Below are positions 11,274 to 20,481 of a stretch of DNA of 64,000 nucleotides, piece by piece. Numbering within the stretch: the first letter of the stretch is position 1; each line of letters starts with the position of its first letter. The position numbers and the translations under genes were made by a program. The notes under the pieces were generated by a model, which had not been told where the DNA came from, did not search any database, and saw only the letters and a program-made list of their open reading frames with translations. This DNA comes from Stutzerimonas stutzeri (GTDB lineage Bacteria; Pseudomonadota; Gammaproteobacteria; Pseudomonadales; Pseudomonadaceae), in NCBI RefSeq assembly GCF_000219605.1, contig NC_015740.1, forward strand, positions 4,030,001 to 4,094,000. Direction: 5' to 3'.

Positions 11274-13112
11274 TTGGATAGACAGAGCCATCATCTGCTG
11301 TTGCGCGCACCCGCACCGACTCGGCAGACCCTGTCCTTCTGTGACGCCAGCGTTCGCGGTGTGACCGGCTGGCTCGCCGGCCTGCCGAAAGCCAACATCG
11401 GCGAGACCGCGCGCCAGCTCTATCAAGCGCTGATCGAGCTCAATCAACTGCGCATCGCCTCCGACACCCGCCTGCAGTTGCTCGAGCTGCTGCGTCCGGA
11501 TGTCGACTTCGTCTGCAACCAGCTGGAAAAACACTTCGTCAACCAGCCGATCGTGCTCAGCGAGCGCCCGCGCAAGGTCGCCGGGCTCTGCCAGGCGTTG
11601 CAGAACCACTTGGCGGTGGGCTACAAGCTGATCGTGATACGTGTGGTCTCGCAACCCGATCGCGAGCGTCACCAGCTGCTGTCCATCGCGCTGCAGCGGG
11701 CCATCCACTGCCTTGGCGCACTGCTGATCCGCTCGACCCAGCTTTACGGGCCAGCGGCACCCGGGCTATGGCTGGAGCTGCACCAGCTCTACCAACTGGC
11801 AGTGGAACAGGGCACCGAGCGCCTGCTCATCCGCGACCCGCTGGCCCGTCATGCCAAGGGGTTGAGCGCGGAACAAAGCTATCTGGCATCCCTGCTGCTC
11901 GGCTGTGCGCGCTGCAATCAGATGCGTCAGCAGAGTATCGTCAAGCTCGCCGCCGCGCTGGAGGCCTGGAGCGGCATGGCGCAGATCCAGGCGGTCGGTG
12001 CCGCCGGCAGCCTGTTCCTGTTTTCCCCGCTGGTCGATGGGCCACCGCGCTACCGCTCGCTGTTTCCCGAGCGGGAGCAGCAGAACCTGCTCGGTATCAG
12101 CACCCAGCCACTGGTGGAAGTCATCGAGGAGCATCTTCGTCTGGCGCCGGACAATCGCCAGCTGACCCGCCTGCCCGCGGCGGCTGGGCTGGACGATGAC
12201 CTGCTGCGGCACCTCTGCTCCGCCTGGGGCGCAATTTCCGAACGCACCTTTCAGCGCATCCCTGCCCAAGGCAGCCTGACCCTGTGCATCGGCATGACCG
12301 CGCTGCACTATCAACTGGCCGGCCAACGCCCGTTCAATGAAGTCCTGGAGCTGCAAGGCACCTCCAACCGTGCGGTGTTCAAGCTGCATAACGGCGCGGC
12401 GGATGTCTGGGCGAATGCCTTCGACGCGCAGAGCAGTACCGTCGAGCTGCTGCCGACCCATGACCATATCGAATTCGTCAGCCCGAACCTGACGCGCACG
12501 GCCGCCGCCAAAACCGCCGCGCCCGCCAGCGCTCAACCCAGGCGGCCGAGCGAGACGGAAAACCATCCCCTGTATCAGGTGCAGCTGGTCGACCACAGCC
12601 CCGGCGGCTACTGCCTGGCATGGGAAGGCGAAGTGCCCGGCCAGCTGCAGACCGGCGAGCTGCTGGGGCTGCGCGAGGGCAGCTCGCAGAGCTGGAGCAT
12701 CGCCGTGGTGCGCTGGATACGCCAGGTGCGCGGCGGTAGCACGCAGATGGGGGTCGAGCTGATTGCGCCCCAGGCCCAGCCGTGCGGGTTGCGCCTGCTG
12801 CGCAAGGATGACCAGGGCAGCGAATACCTGCGCGCCTTGCTGCTGCCGGAGATCGGTGCGATTTCCCAACCGGCCATGCTGATCGCACCGCGCCTGCCCT
12901 TCCAGGAAGGCCACAAGGTCCTGATCAAGCGTGAGGGCGAGGAACAGCGCGCCGTGCTCAATCGGCGGCGCACCGGCACCGGCAACTACAACCAGTTCGA
13001 ATATCGCTCGCTCGGGCAGGTGGCGCCGGAGCGAGAGACACCTGTCACAGGCTGGAAAACCCACACGGCGGGCGGGGATGAAGATTTTGACTCACTCTGG
13101 AAGTCGCTGTAG
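11274..13112 (+). CDS. Conserved protein with C-terminal PilZ-like region, fimX neighbour (PA4958 type)
   Basis: About 612 residues. It starts at TTG 11274, with GGAG 10 nt upstream; no better ATG is seen. The long N-terminal part is helical and unrecognised. Residues about 430–520 resemble a PilZ domain: DHSPGGYCLAWEG matches the D/N-x-S-x-x-G element, but the classic RxxxR arginines are not clear, so c-di-GMP binding is doubtful. The gene is immediately upstream of fimX on the same strand (61-nt gap), suggesting a shared role in pilus or surface signalling. Confidence 0.6.
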   Translation: MDRQSHHLLLRAPAPTRQTLSFCDASVRGVTGWLAGLPKANIGETARQLYQALIELNQLRIASDTRLQLLELLRPDVDFVCNQLEKHFVNQPIVLSERPRKVAGLCQALQNHLAVGYKLIVIRVVSQPDRERHQLLSIALQRAIHCLGALLIRSTQLYGPAAPGLWLELHQLYQLAVEQGTERLLIRDPLARHAKGLSAEQSYLASLLLGCARCNQMRQQSIVKLAAALEAWSGMAQIQAVGAAGSLFLFSPLVDGPPRYRSLFPEREQQNLLGISTQPLVEVIEEHLRLAPDNRQLTRLPAAAGLDDDLLRHLCSAWGAISERTFQRIPAQGSLTLCIGMTALHYQLAGQRPFNEVLELQGTSNRAVFKLHNGAADVWANAFDAQSSTVELLPTHDHIEFVSPNLTRTAAAKTAAPASAQPRRPSETENHPLYQVQLVDHSPGGYCLAWEGEVPGQLQTGELLGLREGSSQSWSIAVVRWIRQVRGGSTQMGVELIAPQAQPCGLRLLRKDDQGSEYLRALLLPEIGAISQPAMLIAPRLPFQEGHKVLIKREGEEQRAVLNRRRTGTGNYNQFEYRSLGQVAPERETPVTGWKTHTAGGDEDFDSLWKSL

Positions 13113-13173
13113 ATTGCCGACTCTCGCATTCTTGCCTGCCCGCGCCGCACCGGCGCGCACTTAAGCTGTTGCC

Positions 13174-15240
13174 ATGGCCCTGCAAAAGAAAACCATCCGC
13201 CTGCTGATTCTCGAAGACTCGCAGAACGAGGCCGAGCGTCTGGTCAGCCTTTTCCGCAATGCCGGACAGGCGACCCGGGTGCATCGACTGACGTCCAGCG
13301 ACGACCTGGCCGAAGCCCTGACGCAGACCTGGGACCTGCTGATCAATGCACCGCAAAGCGAGAACCTCGACCCCAGCGAGGCGATCGGCGCCATTCGCCG
13401 GCAGGCCAAGGACATCCCGATAATCCAGCTGACTGCCGGCAACGATGCCGAAGCGATCACCGAAGCATTGATGCTCGGCGCCCAGGATGCGCTGCCGCAG
13501 GGCGAGGATGAGTGGCTCCTGCTGGTGGCCAACCGCGAGCTGGCCAACCTGGAAGAGCGTCGCGCACGACGCTCGGCGGAAGTGGCGCTGCGCGAGGCCG
13601 AAAAGCGCTGCCAGTTGCTGCTCGACAGCTCGGTGGATGCCATCGCCTATGTGCACGATGGCATGCACATCTACGCCAACCGCGCCTACCTCGAGCTGTT
13701 CGGCTACGACGACGTGGAGGATCTGGAAGGCATGCCGATGATCGACCTGATCGCCGGCACCGACCAGAGTCGCTTCAAGACGTTCCTGAAGAACTACCAG
13801 ACCCTCGAAGGCGCCGCCGAGCTTGCCTGCGGTGGTGTGCGCGCCGACGGCGACACGCTAAAGACACGGATGATCTTCTCGCCGGCGGCCTACGACGGCG
13901 AGCCCTGCATCCAGGTCGTGATCCGTGCCGAGAACGACAGCGCCGAACTGCAGAAACTGCGCGAAATCAGCAGTCAGGACCCCGTGACCGGCCTGCTCAA
14001 CCGCAACAGCTTCCTCGAAGTGATGGATGCCGCCGTCGAGCGCGCCGTGAACGCCGGACAGAGCGCCAGCCTGGCCTATGTTCGCGTCGACCGCTTCGCC
14101 GCGCTGCAGGCGGACATCGGCCTGGCCGACTCGGATGAGCTGCTCAGTCAGCTGGCCACCCTGCTGCGCGGACACTTTTCCGGCGACAGCCAGCTGGCAC
14201 GCTTCGCCGACGAGGTGTTCACCGTGCTGCAGCCCGGCCTCACTCCGCAGCAGGCCGAACCCGAACTGCGCAAGCTGCTGAGCAAGGTCGAAGGCCATCT
14301 GCTAGACGTCGGCGGCCGCACGGTGCAGACCACCCTCAGCATCGGTGTCGCCGGCCTCGACGAAAAGACCGCCAAGGCGCAGGACGCCATCGAGCGCGCA
14401 CACCGCTGTGCCGATGACCTGAGCGATGGCAATGCGCTGAAAATCTACAACCCGGCCGACGAGCTGGCCGCCGCCGCCAACCGCGGCGACATCATCGCCA
14501 TGCTCAAGCAGGCCCTGGAGAACAACAGCTTCCGCCTGCTGTTCCAGCCGATCATCAGCCTGCGTGGCGACAGTTTCGAACACTACGAAGTGCTGCTGCG
14601 CCTGCTCGATCCGCAAGGCGTGCAGGTACCGCCCAGCGACTTCCTCAGCGTCGCCAGCGAGGCGGGCCTGGCCACCAAGATCGATCGCTGGGTCATCCTC
14701 AACTCCATCAAGCTGCTGGCCGAACACCGCGCCAAGGGCCATCGCACACGGCTGTTCCTGCACCTGTCGGCTGCCAGCATCCAGGACGCCAGCCTGCTGG
14801 CCTGGCTGGGCGTCGTGCTCAAGGCGTCGCGCCTGCCGGGCGATTCGCTGGCCTTCGAATTGGGCGAAGCCGACGCCGTGGCCTACCTGAAGCCGGCCAA
14901 GGCGCTGGCGCAGGGGTTGGCCGGGCTCGGCTGTCGCATCGCGCTGTCCCAGTTCGGCTGCGTGCTCAACCCGTTCAACACGCTCAAGCATCTGGACGCC
15001 GAGTTCATCAAGGTCGACGGCTCCTACACCCAGGACCTCACCCGCCAGGAGAACCAGGAAGCCCTGAAGGCACTGCTGGCCGAGCTGCATGAGCAGCAGA
15101 AGCAGAGCATCGTGCCCTTCGTCGAAAGCGCCACGGTACTTGCCACCCTCTGGCAGGCCGGCGTCAGCTATATCCAGGGCCACTACCTGCAGGGCCCGAG
15201 CCAGTCGATGGACTACGACTTCTCCTCCGACGAAGAATGA
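13174..15240 (+). CDS. fimX: FimX, c-di-GMP effector with REC–PAS–degenerate GGDEF–EAL domains
   Basis: 688 residues, close to the 691 of P. aeruginosa FimX. Domains: REC-like (about 1–125, without a clear phosphoacceptor Asp), PAS (about 145–260), GGDEF-like (about 270–425) and EAL (about 435–685). The GGDEF signature is replaced by ADEVF (345–349) and EAL by EVL (472–474), so it is probably a c-di-GMP binding effector and not a working cyclase. FimX promotes type IV pilus assembly at the cell pole. ATG 13174; no strong ribosome site is seen. Confidence 0.94.
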   Translation: MALQKKTIRLLILEDSQNEAERLVSLFRNAGQATRVHRLTSSDDLAEALTQTWDLLINAPQSENLDPSEAIGAIRRQAKDIPIIQLTAGNDAEAITEALMLGAQDALPQGEDEWLLLVANRELANLEERRARRSAEVALREAEKRCQLLLDSSVDAIAYVHDGMHIYANRAYLELFGYDDVEDLEGMPMIDLIAGTDQSRFKTFLKNYQTLEGAAELACGGVRADGDTLKTRMIFSPAAYDGEPCIQVVIRAENDSAELQKLREISSQDPVTGLLNRNSFLEVMDAAVERAVNAGQSASLAYVRVDRFAALQADIGLADSDELLSQLATLLRGHFSGDSQLARFADEVFTVLQPGLTPQQAEPELRKLLSKVEGHLLDVGGRTVQTTLSIGVAGLDEKTAKAQDAIERAHRCADDLSDGNALKIYNPADELAAAANRGDIIAMLKQALENNSFRLLFQPIISLRGDSFEHYEVLLRLLDPQGVQVPPSDFLSVASEAGLATKIDRWVILNSIKLLAEHRAKGHRTRLFLHLSAASIQDASLLAWLGVVLKASRLPGDSLAFELGEADAVAYLKPAKALAQGLAGLGCRIALSQFGCVLNPFNTLKHLDAEFIKVDGSYTQDLTRQENQEALKALLAELHEQQKQSIVPFVESATVLATLWQAGVSYIQGHYLQGPSQSMDYDFSSDEE

Positions 15241-15244
15241 CCTC

Positions 15245-15266
15245 CGGGCTGGCCCCCGCCAGCCCG
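15245..15266 (+). terminator. GC hairpin directly after fimX
   Basis: A perfect 9-bp stem, CGGGCTGGC/GCCAGCCCG, with loop CCCC starts five bases after the fimX stop. There is no T-run, so termination efficiency is uncertain. Confidence 0.45.
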
Positions 15267-15373
15267 AAGACTGTCTCCTGCGCCAACTCGCCCTGACTTG
15301 ATCGCGGTCATCCGCCGGCTTCCACGCTGGGCTAGAGTGTCCGGACGTCTTCACTTCCAGGAGGAGTCGCACC

Positions 15374-16447
15374 ATGGCCATGATGAAAGCCGCCGTGTTC
15401 GTCGAGCCGGGCCGCATCGAACTGCAGGACAAGCCCATCCCCGAGATTGGTCCCAACGATGCGCTGCTGCGCATCACCACGACCACCATCTGCGGCACCG
15501 ATGTCCACATTCTCAAGGGTGAATACCCGGTCGCTCCCGGCCTGACCATCGGTCACGAACCGGTGGGCATCATCGAAAAGCTGGGCAGCAACGTGAAGGG
15601 CTACCAGGAAGGCCAGCGGGTGATCGCCGGCGCCATCTGCCCCAGCTTCACCTCCTACGCCTGCCAGGACGGCCTGCCCGCTCAGGATGGCGGCTGCTCC
15701 TGCCATGGCTACAAGCCCATGGGCGGCTGGCGATTCGGCAATACCATCGACGGCACTCAGGCCGAATACGTGCTGGTGCCCGATGCCCAGGCCAACCTGG
15801 CGCCGGTGCCGGACGCGCTGACCGACGAGCAGGTGCTGATGTGTCCGGACATCATGTCCACCGGTTTCTCTGGCGCCGAGGCGGCCAATATCAAGATCGG
15901 CGATATCGTGGTGATCTTCGCCCAGGGCCCGATCGGGCTGTGCGCCACCGCCGGCGCCCGGCTGCGCGGCGCTGGCACCATCATCGCGGTGGACGGCGTG
16001 GATGCGCGGCTGGATATCGCACGCAAGATGGGTGCGGATGTGACGCTCAACTTCCGCAATGTGGATGTGGTGGAGGAAGTGCTGAAACTGACCGGCGGCC
16101 GCGGCGTCGACGCCTCGATCGAGGCGCTGGGTCTGCAATCGACCTTCGAAAGTGCGCTGCGGGTGCTCAAGCCGGGCGGAACCCTGTCCAGTCTGGGCGT
16201 CTACTCCAGCGACCTGAGCATTCCGCTGGGCGCCTTCCATGCCGGCCTGGGCGACAACAAGATCGTCACCTCGCTCTGCCCCGGCGGCAAGGAACGCATG
16301 CGCCGACTGCTCAATGTGGTGGCGTCCGGCCGCGTCGATCTCGCCCCGCTGGTCACCCATCACTACGCGCTGGACGATATCGGTGCCGCCTATGACCTAT
16401 TCGCCAATCAGCGCGACGGTGTGCTGAAGGTGGCGATCAAGCCCTGA
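15374..16447 (+). CDS. Zinc-dependent alcohol dehydrogenase (medium-chain family)
   Basis: 357 residues. Catalytic zinc ligands are visible: Cys40 in ICGTD, His61–Glu62 in GHEPVG, and an Asp in CPDIMSTGF, the pattern of the bacterial secondary-alcohol dehydrogenases. The Rossmann domain follows (VVIFAQGPIGLCA). The region CPSFTSYACQDGLPAQDGGC replaces the usual four-Cys structural zinc loop. The ATG at 15374 has AGGAGG upstream. The gene stands alone and converges on serB. The substrate is not known; a short-chain alcohol or aldehyde is likely. Confidence 0.85.
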   Translation: MAMMKAAVFVEPGRIELQDKPIPEIGPNDALLRITTTTICGTDVHILKGEYPVAPGLTIGHEPVGIIEKLGSNVKGYQEGQRVIAGAICPSFTSYACQDGLPAQDGGCSCHGYKPMGGWRFGNTIDGTQAEYVLVPDAQANLAPVPDALTDEQVLMCPDIMSTGFSGAEAANIKIGDIVVIFAQGPIGLCATAGARLRGAGTIIAVDGVDARLDIARKMGADVTLNFRNVDVVEEVLKLTGGRGVDASIEALGLQSTFESALRVLKPGGTLSSLGVYSSDLSIPLGAFHAGLGDNKIVTSLCPGGKERMRRLLNVVASGRVDLAPLVTHHYALDDIGAAYDLFANQRDGVLKVAIKP

Positions 16448-16460
16448 CGACCCTTGTGCT

Positions 16461-16488
16461 GGCCGGGCGCGCCGTTCGCCGCCCGGCC
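16461..16488. terminator. GC-rich hairpin between convergent adh and serB
   Basis: Inverted repeat GGCCGGGC (16461–16468) and GCCCGGCC (16481–16488), extended by one more pair inside, fills the 49-nt gap between the two stops. No T-run is visible, so its role as a bidirectional terminator is inferred from position. Confidence 0.45.
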
Positions 16489-16496
16489 GGTGCGCA

Positions 16497-17711
16497 TCAC
16501 TCCGAACCCTCGCGGTCGCGGAAGCCCAGCAAGTAGAGGATGCCGTCCAGGCCCAGGGTGGAGATGGCCTGCTTGGCCGACTGCTTGACCAGCGGCTTGG
16601 CACGGAAGGCGACGCCGAGCCCGGCGAGGCCGAGCATCGGCAGGTCGTTGGCTCCATCACCCACGGCGATGGTCTGCTCCAGGCACAGTCCTTCCTGCTC
16701 GGCCAGTTGGCGCAGCAGATCGGCCTTGCGCTGGGCATCGACGATAGGCTCGACCGCCACGCCGGTGACCTTGCCGTTTTCGATCTGCAGCTCGTTGGCG
16801 AATACGTAGTCGATGCCCAACTTGGCCTGCAGCTGCTTGGCGAAATAGCTGAAGCCGCCGGAGAGGATCGCCGTCTTGTAGCCCAGGCGCTTGAGCTCGG
16901 CGAACAGCACCTCGGCACCCTCGGTCAGGCGCAGGCTGGCGCCGATATCGGCCAGCACGTTTTCCGACAGCCCCTCGAGCAGCGCCAGGCGCTCCTTGAA
17001 GCTGGCGCGGAAATCCAGTTCGCCGCGCATCGCGCGCTCGGTGATCTCCGACACCTGCTCGCCAACGCCAGCGGCCTTGGCCAGCTCGTCGATGACCTCG
17101 GCCTCGATCAGCGTCGAGTCCATATCGAACACGGCCAGGCGACGGTTGCGCCGGTAGACCGAATCGCGCTGGAAGGCGATATCGACGTTCAGCTCCTGCG
17201 CCACGCTGAGGAACTCGGCACGCAGTGCGGCCGTGTCGGCCGGCTCGCCGCGCACGGAGAGCTCGATGCAGCCCTTGCCCCGCTCTTCGGGCATGTCCAG
17301 CGGCATACGCCCGGACAGCCGATCGATGTGGTCGATGTTGAGCCCGTACTTGGCGGTGATCGAGCTGACCCGCTGCAGCTGCTCGGCGGTGACCTTGCGC
17401 GTCAGCAGCGTGACGATGTGCCGGGCCTTGCCTTGCCCCGCGACCCAGTGCTGGTAGTCAGCCTCGGAAACCGGCGTGAAGCGCACCTGCTGGTCGTGCT
17501 TGTAACCCATGAAGAGCACGTCCTTGAGGACCGACGAAGCGCGCTCGTTATCCGGAATCTCGATCAGGATGCCGAACGACAGCGTGTCGTGGATCACTGC
17601 CTGGCCGATGTCGAGAATGTTCACGCCACCCTGGGCGAGCACGCCGGTAATGGCCGCGGTCAGGCCCGGGCGATCTTCACCGGTGATATTGATCAGGACG
17701 ATTTCGCGCAA
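16497..17711 (-). CDS. serB: Phosphoserine phosphatase
   Basis: 404 residues from a TTG at 17711 (reads as M-REIVLINITGEDRPG), with GGGAG seven bases upstream; the ATG at 17747 adds a non-conserved leader. Two N-terminal ACT-type domains precede a HAD phosphatase whose motif FDMDSTLIEAEVIDELA lies near residue 200. Motif III lies in GDGANDLPML. It catalyses the last step of serine synthesis. P. aeruginosa SerB is almost the same length. Confidence 0.95.
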   Translation of the reverse strand: MREIVLINITGEDRPGLTAAITGVLAQGGVNILDIGQAVIHDTLSFGILIEIPDNERASSVLKDVLFMGYKHDQQVRFTPVSEADYQHWVAGQGKARHIVTLLTRKVTAEQLQRVSSITAKYGLNIDHIDRLSGRMPLDMPEERGKGCIELSVRGEPADTAALRAEFLSVAQELNVDIAFQRDSVYRRNRRLAVFDMDSTLIEAEVIDELAKAAGVGEQVSEITERAMRGELDFRASFKERLALLEGLSENVLADIGASLRLTEGAEVLFAELKRLGYKTAILSGGFSYFAKQLQAKLGIDYVFANELQIENGKVTGVAVEPIVDAQRKADLLRQLAEQEGLCLEQTIAVGDGANDLPMLGLAGLGVAFRAKPLVKQSAKQAISTLGLDGILYLLGFRDREGSE

Positions 17712-17903
17712 GGCGCAGCTCCCATGGCAGGCAATGAAGGCCGGCATTCTACATCAGCTGGCAAGGGGGCTGGACAGCCGCCACCGCCTCCGCACGCGCA
17801 GCGCCGGCGGCGCAATTCGTCAGCTTACCGTTGCAGACCTTTAGCGCCCCCCGCGCTATCCGTATACTGCTCGGCAATTTCCCGACGAGAAGAGCCGCGC
17901 TCT

Positions 17904-19433
17904 GTGAACCGGCCCGCATCCGTAAAGCCAGACAACTTCTTCCTCATGCTCTATCGCGCCGTGCGCCAGCACCGCGTGCCGCTGGTGTTGCGCATCGCCG
18001 CCCATACGCTGCTGCTGGTGGCGTTGGCGCTGATCATCTACGCCTGGGTGATCGGCATGCAGTTCAAGCACGCCATGGCGCAGCAGGCCGATGCCCTCGG
18101 CCAGAGCCTGGTCACGCAGACTGCCGCCTCGGCCACAGATCTGCTGGTGGCCAACGACATCCTCAGCCTGAACGTGCTGCTGAGCAATCTGGTGAAGAAT
18201 CCGCTGGTCGCCCACGCGGCGATCTACAGCGTCGACAACCGCGTGCTGGCGGAGTCCGGCACGCGCCCGCAGAAGGGCCTGCTCGGCGATGACAGCGGCC
18301 TTTATTCGACCCCGATCAGCTTCCAGGAGGTAATCGCCGGCCACCTGCGCGTCAGCCTCGACATGCAGCAGTTCCAGCAGCCGATGACCATCAGCCTGCA
18401 GAGCATGGGCCTGCTCAGCCTGATCCTGCTGGCCCTGACGCTGATGCTGAGCCTGCGCCTCGGCCGCCAACTGGCGACACCGTTGATGCAGATGCGCCTC
18501 TGGCTGCGCGATCCGGATGATCCTGCGCCGGGTGCCGGGCGCCAGGACGAGATCGGTGACCTTGCGCGCCAGTTGCAGGCACGGCTGGTGCCGGAAAAGC
18601 CCGAGCCGGAACTCGACCTCAGCGATGCGCTGGATGACGACTATTTCGAGCGGGATGATGATCGCGCCATCCCGCAGCGCACGCAATCTCGCCCCGAACG
18701 CTTCGACATTGATCTGGACGATGACGAGCCGCAGCGCCCGGCACGACTGTCGGCCAACTTCGACGACGACGAACTGGAGATCGCCGACGACGAACCGCCA
18801 TTCGATAGCCCGACGCCAGCCAGCAGCGCGCCGCAGCCTAGCGTTCCGCGTTCGACCCGTAGTGCCGTGCTGGCCATCCAGCTCGGCGCCCAGGACCAGC
18901 TGCGCCGCCTGCCGCGGCCTCGCCTGACCGAGCTGCTGCAGCGCTACCGCGATTGCCTGCAACAGGCCGCCACGCTCTACCAGGCCGAGCTGCACACGCT
19001 CAACGACGGCAGCAGCCTGATGCTGTTCCACAGCCAGGACGACGAGCAGAACTACCTGACCCATGCGATCTGCTGTGGCGAGCTGATGCGTGCGCTGGCT
19101 CATGCACTGCAGATCGACGTCGCCGACAGCGGCATCACGCTGCAGCTGCAACTGGGCCTGACCCAGGGCGATGGCCTGTTCGACCTGAGCCAGGGCGACC
19201 TCTTGCTCAGCGAGCCGGCACAGGCGGCACTGGACATGTCGCTGCACAGCCGCAACCTGTTGCTGGTCGAAAGCAGCATCAGCGAAGACCGGCTTATCCA
19301 GCAACGCGCCCGCATCCGCCCGATCGCCAGCCCCGAAGGTGCCTGCTGCGTCGAGCGCCTGCTGGACCCCTACCCTTCTTTGCTGGAACGCCAACTGGCC
19401 CGGATGCACGAGCTGCGCAGCCGCACCTACTGA
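17904..19433 (+). CDS. AhpA/YtjB-like membrane protein with a cyclase-like C-terminal domain
   Basis: 509 residues from GTG 17904 (NRPASVKPDNFF); an ATG at 17947 is the alternative. One helix at about 35–55 and one at about 170–190 flank a periplasmic segment, as in AhpA/YtjB (SMP) proteins. Residues about 225–310 are low-complexity and very acidic. The C-terminal ~190 residues (RSAVLAIQLGAQDQL…LNDGSSLMLFHSQDDE) look like a degenerate class III nucleotide cyclase fold, but catalytic residues are not evident. It is divergent from serB, as PA4961 is. Function unknown. Confidence 0.65.
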   Translation: MNRPASVKPDNFFLMLYRAVRQHRVPLVLRIAAHTLLLVALALIIYAWVIGMQFKHAMAQQADALGQSLVTQTAASATDLLVANDILSLNVLLSNLVKNPLVAHAAIYSVDNRVLAESGTRPQKGLLGDDSGLYSTPISFQEVIAGHLRVSLDMQQFQQPMTISLQSMGLLSLILLALTLMLSLRLGRQLATPLMQMRLWLRDPDDPAPGAGRQDEIGDLARQLQARLVPEKPEPELDLSDALDDDYFERDDDRAIPQRTQSRPERFDIDLDDDEPQRPARLSANFDDDELEIADDEPPFDSPTPASSAPQPSVPRSTRSAVLAIQLGAQDQLRRLPRPRLTELLQRYRDCLQQAATLYQAELHTLNDGSSLMLFHSQDDEQNYLTHAICCGELMRALAHALQIDVADSGITLQLQLGLTQGDGLFDLSQGDLLLSEPAQAALDMSLHSRNLLLVESSISEDRLIQQRARIRPIASPEGACCVERLLDPYPSLLERQLARMHELRSRTY

Positions 19434-19530
19434 CGCGCTCGCGGGCGAGCGCCCGCTGCCAGCAAGGCGGGCTGACGATTGGCGAAGGCGGCAGTGCATC
19501 TCGCCGACGCCTCCTCCACCCGCAAAAAAG

Positions 19531-19566
19531 AAAAGCCCGACCAGGATCACCGGTCGGGCTTTTTCA
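19531..19566. terminator. Bidirectional rho-independent terminator
   Basis: Stem AAAAGCCCGACC (19531–19542) pairs with GGTCGGGCTTTT (19552–19563). Further A's precede and T's follow, so it can work for the convergent genes on both strands. Confidence 0.85.
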
Positions 19567-19591
19567 GTCGTACTTCCACCACTCAGCGGTG

Positions 19592-20299
19592 TCAGAAGCG
19601 GAAGACTTCCAGGTCGGTTCGGATCGGCTCGGCCGCCGGAATGCGCGGTGCCGGCGGTTCGGCCGACTTGCTCACCTGTGGCTTGGCCGGCGCCGGCTTG
19701 GGCGGCGTCTTGGCGACCAGCGCGGGCTCGACCGCCCCGGCCACCATCTCGCTCAGGCGCTGCAGCAGGGCGCTCTGCGCGCGCACCTGATCGGCGGTGG
19801 TGCCGAGGTGCTCTTCCTGCAGGCGCACCAGACGGCTGCCCAGATGCTTGCCGGCCTTGTCGCGCAGACGCCACTGCGCCTCGAGTACCGCCGGGTACGC
19901 AGGCCCGGAATCGAGGCGGGTGATGGACAGCTCGATCTGTACCTCCGGCGCGAAGCCTTCGTCGGCGGGACCGAGCACCAGGCTTTGCGTATCCAGGCGC
20001 CAGGCCAACTGGCGCAGCATGAGCTGCTCGATATCGGCCTTGAGGCTGCCCGCCCAGCGGGCCTGCTGATCATCGGCAGCCAGGCTGCCGTCGGCCAGAC
20101 GCTGCAGCAGCGCATCGCGCTGCAGATAATCGGCAAGGGTAACCGGCGCCAGCAGCACGGCCGCGCCATCGATCCGCTCCGGCACCTCGGTGGTACCGCT
20201 GTCCAGGCGATACATGGGTGCCGGCTGCAGACCGACACAGCCGGTCAGGCCGATGCTGGCCAGCAACAACACAGTCGGAACACGCAGCAAGTTCTTCAT
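19592..20299 (-). CDS. PqiC-family (YmbA) lipoprotein
   Basis: 235 residues. Signal peptide with lipobox LTGC (Cys21), then MYRLDSG and VLLAPVTLADYLQRD typical of PqiC/YmbA (formerly DUF330), the outer-membrane lipoprotein partner of MCE/Pqi lipid-transport systems. The C-terminus is Pro/Ala-rich (about 195–225), which is an extension. No pqiA/pqiB gene is adjacent, so the partner lies elsewhere. Start chosen at ATG 20299 (MKNLLRVPT); MTV at 20308 is possible. It follows parC on the same strand. Confidence 0.75.
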   Translation of the reverse strand: MKNLLRVPTVLLLASIGLTGCVGLQPAPMYRLDSGTTEVPERIDGAAVLLAPVTLADYLQRDALLQRLADGSLAADDQQARWAGSLKADIEQLMLRQLAWRLDTQSLVLGPADEGFAPEVQIELSITRLDSGPAYPAVLEAQWRLRDKAGKHLGSRLVRLQEEHLGTTADQVRAQSALLQRLSEMVAGAVEPALVAKTPPKPAPAKPQVSKSAEPPAPRIPAAEPIRTDLEVFRF

Positions 20300-20481
20300 T
20301 ACCGTCATAACACCACAGTTCAGGCCACTGGCGACCCTCTCGGCCGCCGTCGCCTCGTGCCCATGTCGCGTCGGACAGCATGTCGTCGACGCGCAACTAG
20401 GCACCGGGCAAAACGCCGCAGGCTGGAAAGGCCGCTATCTTCCGTGAATCTGGCCGTCGATTCCAGCGCCAATGCACATTG

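Noticed and set aside
17831..17870. TTGCAG and TATACT upstream of the AhpA-like gene as a sigma-70 promoter
   Set aside because: The spacing is about 26 bp, too long for a sigma-70 promoter.
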